Assembly: GCF_001941845.1 (NCBI RefSeq)
Contig: NZ_CP018870.1
Location: 7,354,001-7,418,000 of the forward strand
DNA length: 64,000 bases
Source of the DNA: Streptomyces sp. TN58
Lineage (GTDB): Bacteria > Actinomycetota > Actinomycetes > Streptomycetales > Streptomycetaceae
Direction: 5' to 3'
The number at the start of each line of letters is the position of its first letter. The first letter of the stretch is position 1. A model generated the notes under the pieces. It saw nothing but the letters and a program-made list of their open reading frames with translations, did no database searches and had not been told where the DNA came from. A program made the translations under genes and the position numbers. Shown here one piece after another: positions 62,173 to 64,000 of the stretch.

Positions 62173-62733
62173 TTGACCCTCATGCCCGGATCACGCGTGC
62201 CCGGCCGGACCTGGACGGTCCGGCTCACCGGCCACGCCGATCACAGCGCCTCCGTCTCCTGCAGCACCGAAGCCTGCCGCATGCCGCCCCGTTCGAAGGA
62301 CACCGCGGCCCTGAAGCGGTTCGCCGCCGAGCACGTCCGGGCCCACGCACGGCTGGCCACCGTCCGCCCCGACACCTCGTGCGCCTGCCGGGCCGCACAG
62401 TGCGCGCTCCACGAGACCCGCACCCACTGCACCGGCTCCACCCTCCTGGTCCTGGTCCACAACCCGGCCGTGGGACAGGTCTGGACGCTCGCCGAGATCT
62501 GCCAGTCCTGCGCCCCGCTCATCCCGCACACCGCCATCCTCGGCCGCTCCCAGCCCCAGCCCCAGTCCCAGGGCCGCCAGGGCCCGCCCGCGGTCCCCGC
62601 GCCGGCCACCGCGCCGACAGCCGCCCCACTGCCCGTCGCGGGCGGGTTCTCCTCACCGCAGGCCGCCCCGGAGGCCCCGGCCGCCCGCCGCCGCCCGCAG
62701 CGCCGCACCGCCCGCCCCCGCCGCGCCTCCTGA
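62173..62733 (+). CDS. Cysteine-rich hypothetical protein
   Basis: Protein of 186 residues. The first 125 residues contain seven cysteines in a pattern that could bind metal (SCSTEACRMPP, SCACRAAQCALHETRTHCTG, AEICQSCAPLIPHTAI); the remaining 60 are Pro/Gln/Ala/Arg-rich and probably disordered. It resembles a protein type seen in streptomycetes but has no known function. TTG 62173 with GGA upstream or ATG 62182 may start it. No signal peptide. Confidence 0.7.
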   Translation: MTLMPGSRVPGRTWTVRLTGHADHSASVSCSTEACRMPPRSKDTAALKRFAAEHVRAHARLATVRPDTSCACRAAQCALHETRTHCTGSTLLVLVHNPAVGQVWTLAEICQSCAPLIPHTAILGRSQPQPQSQGRQGPPAVPAPATAPTAAPLPVAGGFSSPQAAPEAPAARRRPQRRTARPRRAS

Positions 62734-62880
62734 CCCCCCGAAGGCAACCCCACCGACCCTGACCCGGTAGGGGCGACCCCCGCCGACCCTGAACCGGGTG
62801 TGGGCAACGGCGCCGGTCCTGCCCCCCCGAAGGCAACCCCACCGACCCTGACCGCGCGCGGCGGCAGCGCCACCCGCCGC

Positions 62881-63049
62881 CTAGGGTCTGTATCGAGTTG
62901 CCCCGCGGCGTCGCGACGCCCGGCACGCACCCTCGGCGCACGAGCCGAATGCCCTGGTAGCTCCGCTACGAGGACATTCGTCCCGCACGCCGAGGGCACG
63001 CACCGAACGCCGCTCCTTGCTCCACGGGGCAACTCGATACAGGCCCTAG
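62881..63049. repeat. Long nested palindrome
   Basis: A 169-bp element with near-perfect 25-bp ends: 62881-62905 and 63025-63049 match at 24 of 25 positions (CTAGGG, TGTATCGAGTTGCCCCG). Inside, CCCTCGGCG and CGCCGAGGG form a second stem, and CGAATG...CATTCG with GTAG...CTAC a third. No ORF. Its core differs from the other palindromic elements. Confidence 0.8.
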
Positions 63050-63800
63050 CCGCGGCCGCCGACCACGTGGAGCACCGCGCGGCCACCGGCCCGCTGCCCG
63101 AGGGCCTGGCCCGGCCCTGGCCCCGGCCACCGCCCGCCAGTGGGTGGCGTCGAAGTCCCGTCTGGGTGGCGGGGGTCCGGCACGCACGCTCGCCGCGTTG
63201 TCGTCGGTCGCCGACGCCCGCGTCGGCTCCCTCCTGCGCCTTGCGAGCGCACGTACGGGACCCCGCCACCCCCGCCCTCACGGGCGGCCGACGCCACTTC
63301 GACGACACCCCCAGACCCCGACGCGGCCGGACCCGCCGCCCCGCGCACCGCCCGGACGCCGCCGCGCAGACGGCCGCCCGGCTGCGGCCGGACAAGCACG
63401 CCGCCGGACCCCTTCCGCGCAGGCTCACCGCGCAGACGCCCCCGGACAGAAGGCACCGCACCCCCGGGCCCGCTTCCGGCCGGGTCTCACACCACTCCGG
63501 GCGGGGCGGGACGCGGCGACCTCCTGCGCGCAAGCTCGCGTGGTAGCCGGTGAACCGCCCCTGGAGAGGCCGGGTCCACCCCGGCGCACCGCCCAAGCGC
63601 CCCCCGTACGCGGGGACTTCACACCCGGACGCCTGCGCACCCTCGCGGCCACCGCCCGCCGCGCCACCGGCCTCGACGCCCCGCCGTCCCGGCCGCCGAC
63701 CCCGACCGGGGCGGCCAAGTCCGTACCCTCGCCCGCGACTTCCCCCACGCCCCGCCCGGCGGGGGGCCGTAGCCCGGTTGGCCTTGCCCCTGGGGGGGGG
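63050..63800. other. Decayed or non-coding region
   Basis: About 750 bp. It contains palindromic copy 3 (63164-63271). Translated bits such as RTRGDFTPGRLRTLAATARR (near 63600-63680) look gene-like but no frame stays consistent. Probably degraded coding DNA. Confidence 0.4.
63164..63271. repeat. Palindromic intergenic element, copy 3
   Basis: Arms 63164-63193 and 63243-63271 pair with few mismatches (GGGTGGCGGGG, GCTCGC). The core CCGCGTTGTCGTCGGTCGCC and CCTCCTGCGCCTTGC is nearly that of the 55.6-kb copy although the arms differ. Weaker complementarity extends outward to about 63142 and 63309. Confidence 0.72.
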
Positions 63801-63803
63801 AAG

Positions 63804-64000
63804 CACTGCTCGGCATCGGCGCGTTCGCCCGCCGGGCACGGCCCGCGCACAAGCCCCTACGGCTGTACGACCGCCACGGCCTGCTGCCGCCCGACCACTT
63901 CCACCCTCGCCGCCGCCGGGCTCCTCGTGCGGCCGCGCCGGAGGCGGCCCGGCTGTGGGCCGCGTACCGTGACGGCGTCGAGCGCCGTCACGCGGCCCGC
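63804..64000 (+). pseudogene. MerR-type regulator remnant, cut by the window end
   Basis: From 63804 the + strand reads LLGIGAFARRARPAHKPLRL then YDRHGLLPPDH, the helix-turn-helix and wing of MerR regulators. Instead of the expected rest of the DNA-binding domain it passes at once to RAPRAAAPEAARLWAAYRDG, typical of the far C-terminal part of such proteins. An internal deletion is likely. No start codon is in frame; a G-run (about 63793-63801) lies where one would be expected. The frame is open to the window end. Confidence 0.45.

Noticed and set aside
1..64000. tRNA or rRNA genes
   Set aside because: No cloverleaf with the usual T-arm sequence and no rRNA-like conserved stretches were noticed on either strand.

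Overview
The window looks like chromosomal DNA from a Streptomyces or a close relative. G+C is very high, GTG and TTG starts are common, and GTGA/ATGA overlaps join neighbouring genes. A WhiB-family protein, a mycothione reductase, Tat- and lipobox-type exported proteins, a secreted-domain Ser/Thr kinase and IS5/IS110 remnants all fit an actinomycete. The right half, rich in minisatellites, palindromes and broken transposases, resembles an accessory or chromosome-arm region; that last point is inference.

Left part, 0-27 kb, is gene-dense and mostly on the + strand. A flavoprotein oxidoreductase is followed by a complete choline-to-glycine-betaine and betaine-uptake operon (aldehyde dehydrogenase, GMC choline-type dehydrogenase, ATPase, double permease, binding lipoprotein; 1650-8975), closed by a perfect hairpin. 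Next come two unknown genes, a flavin monooxygenase/FMN reductase pair, an M20 amidohydrolase, a VOC protein, a HEAT-like protein, and a PaoABC-like molybdenum aldehyde oxidoreductase whose FeS and Mo subunits are fused. From 19.9 to 22.2 kb three genes overlap by GTGA junctions: a ribosome-inactivating-protein-like ORF, an exported CHRD protein and a class F-type sortase. A wbl gene, GNAT, DoxX, mycothiol-linked and mycothione reductase genes and a second VOC protein follow.

Middle part, 27-36 kb: a membrane Ser/Thr kinase with an extracellular solute-binding sensor lies divergent from a gene whose product looks like a caspase fold lacking the catalytic His and Cys. Opposite that is a small WXG-like protein. 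Small membrane, secreted and zinc-ribbon-like proteins and a large repeat protein follow.

Right part, 36-64 kb, alternates genes with long non-coding or repetitive stretches. An IS5-family element sits exactly on the stop codon of a small LuxR-type HTH gene and carries a disabling frameshift. Strongly G/T-skewed DNA, three minisatellite blocks and an inverted repeat around a Tat-exported dioxygenase-like gene follow. Further genes encode a xylose-type binding protein without transporter partners, a secreted PIG-L deacetylase, a GH15-like glucoamylase, a multi-pass membrane protein, a HIT protein, a lamin-tail-domain protein, a luciferase-like oxidoreductase and two exported proteins built from a 12-residue N/T/Q/G/S repeat. 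These twin repeat-protein genes share an upstream 14-bp box and near-identical terminators. Palindromic elements of 108-169 bp occur at 27.2, 55.6, 62.9 and 63.2 kb. The window ends in decayed sequence that includes a MerR-like remnant.
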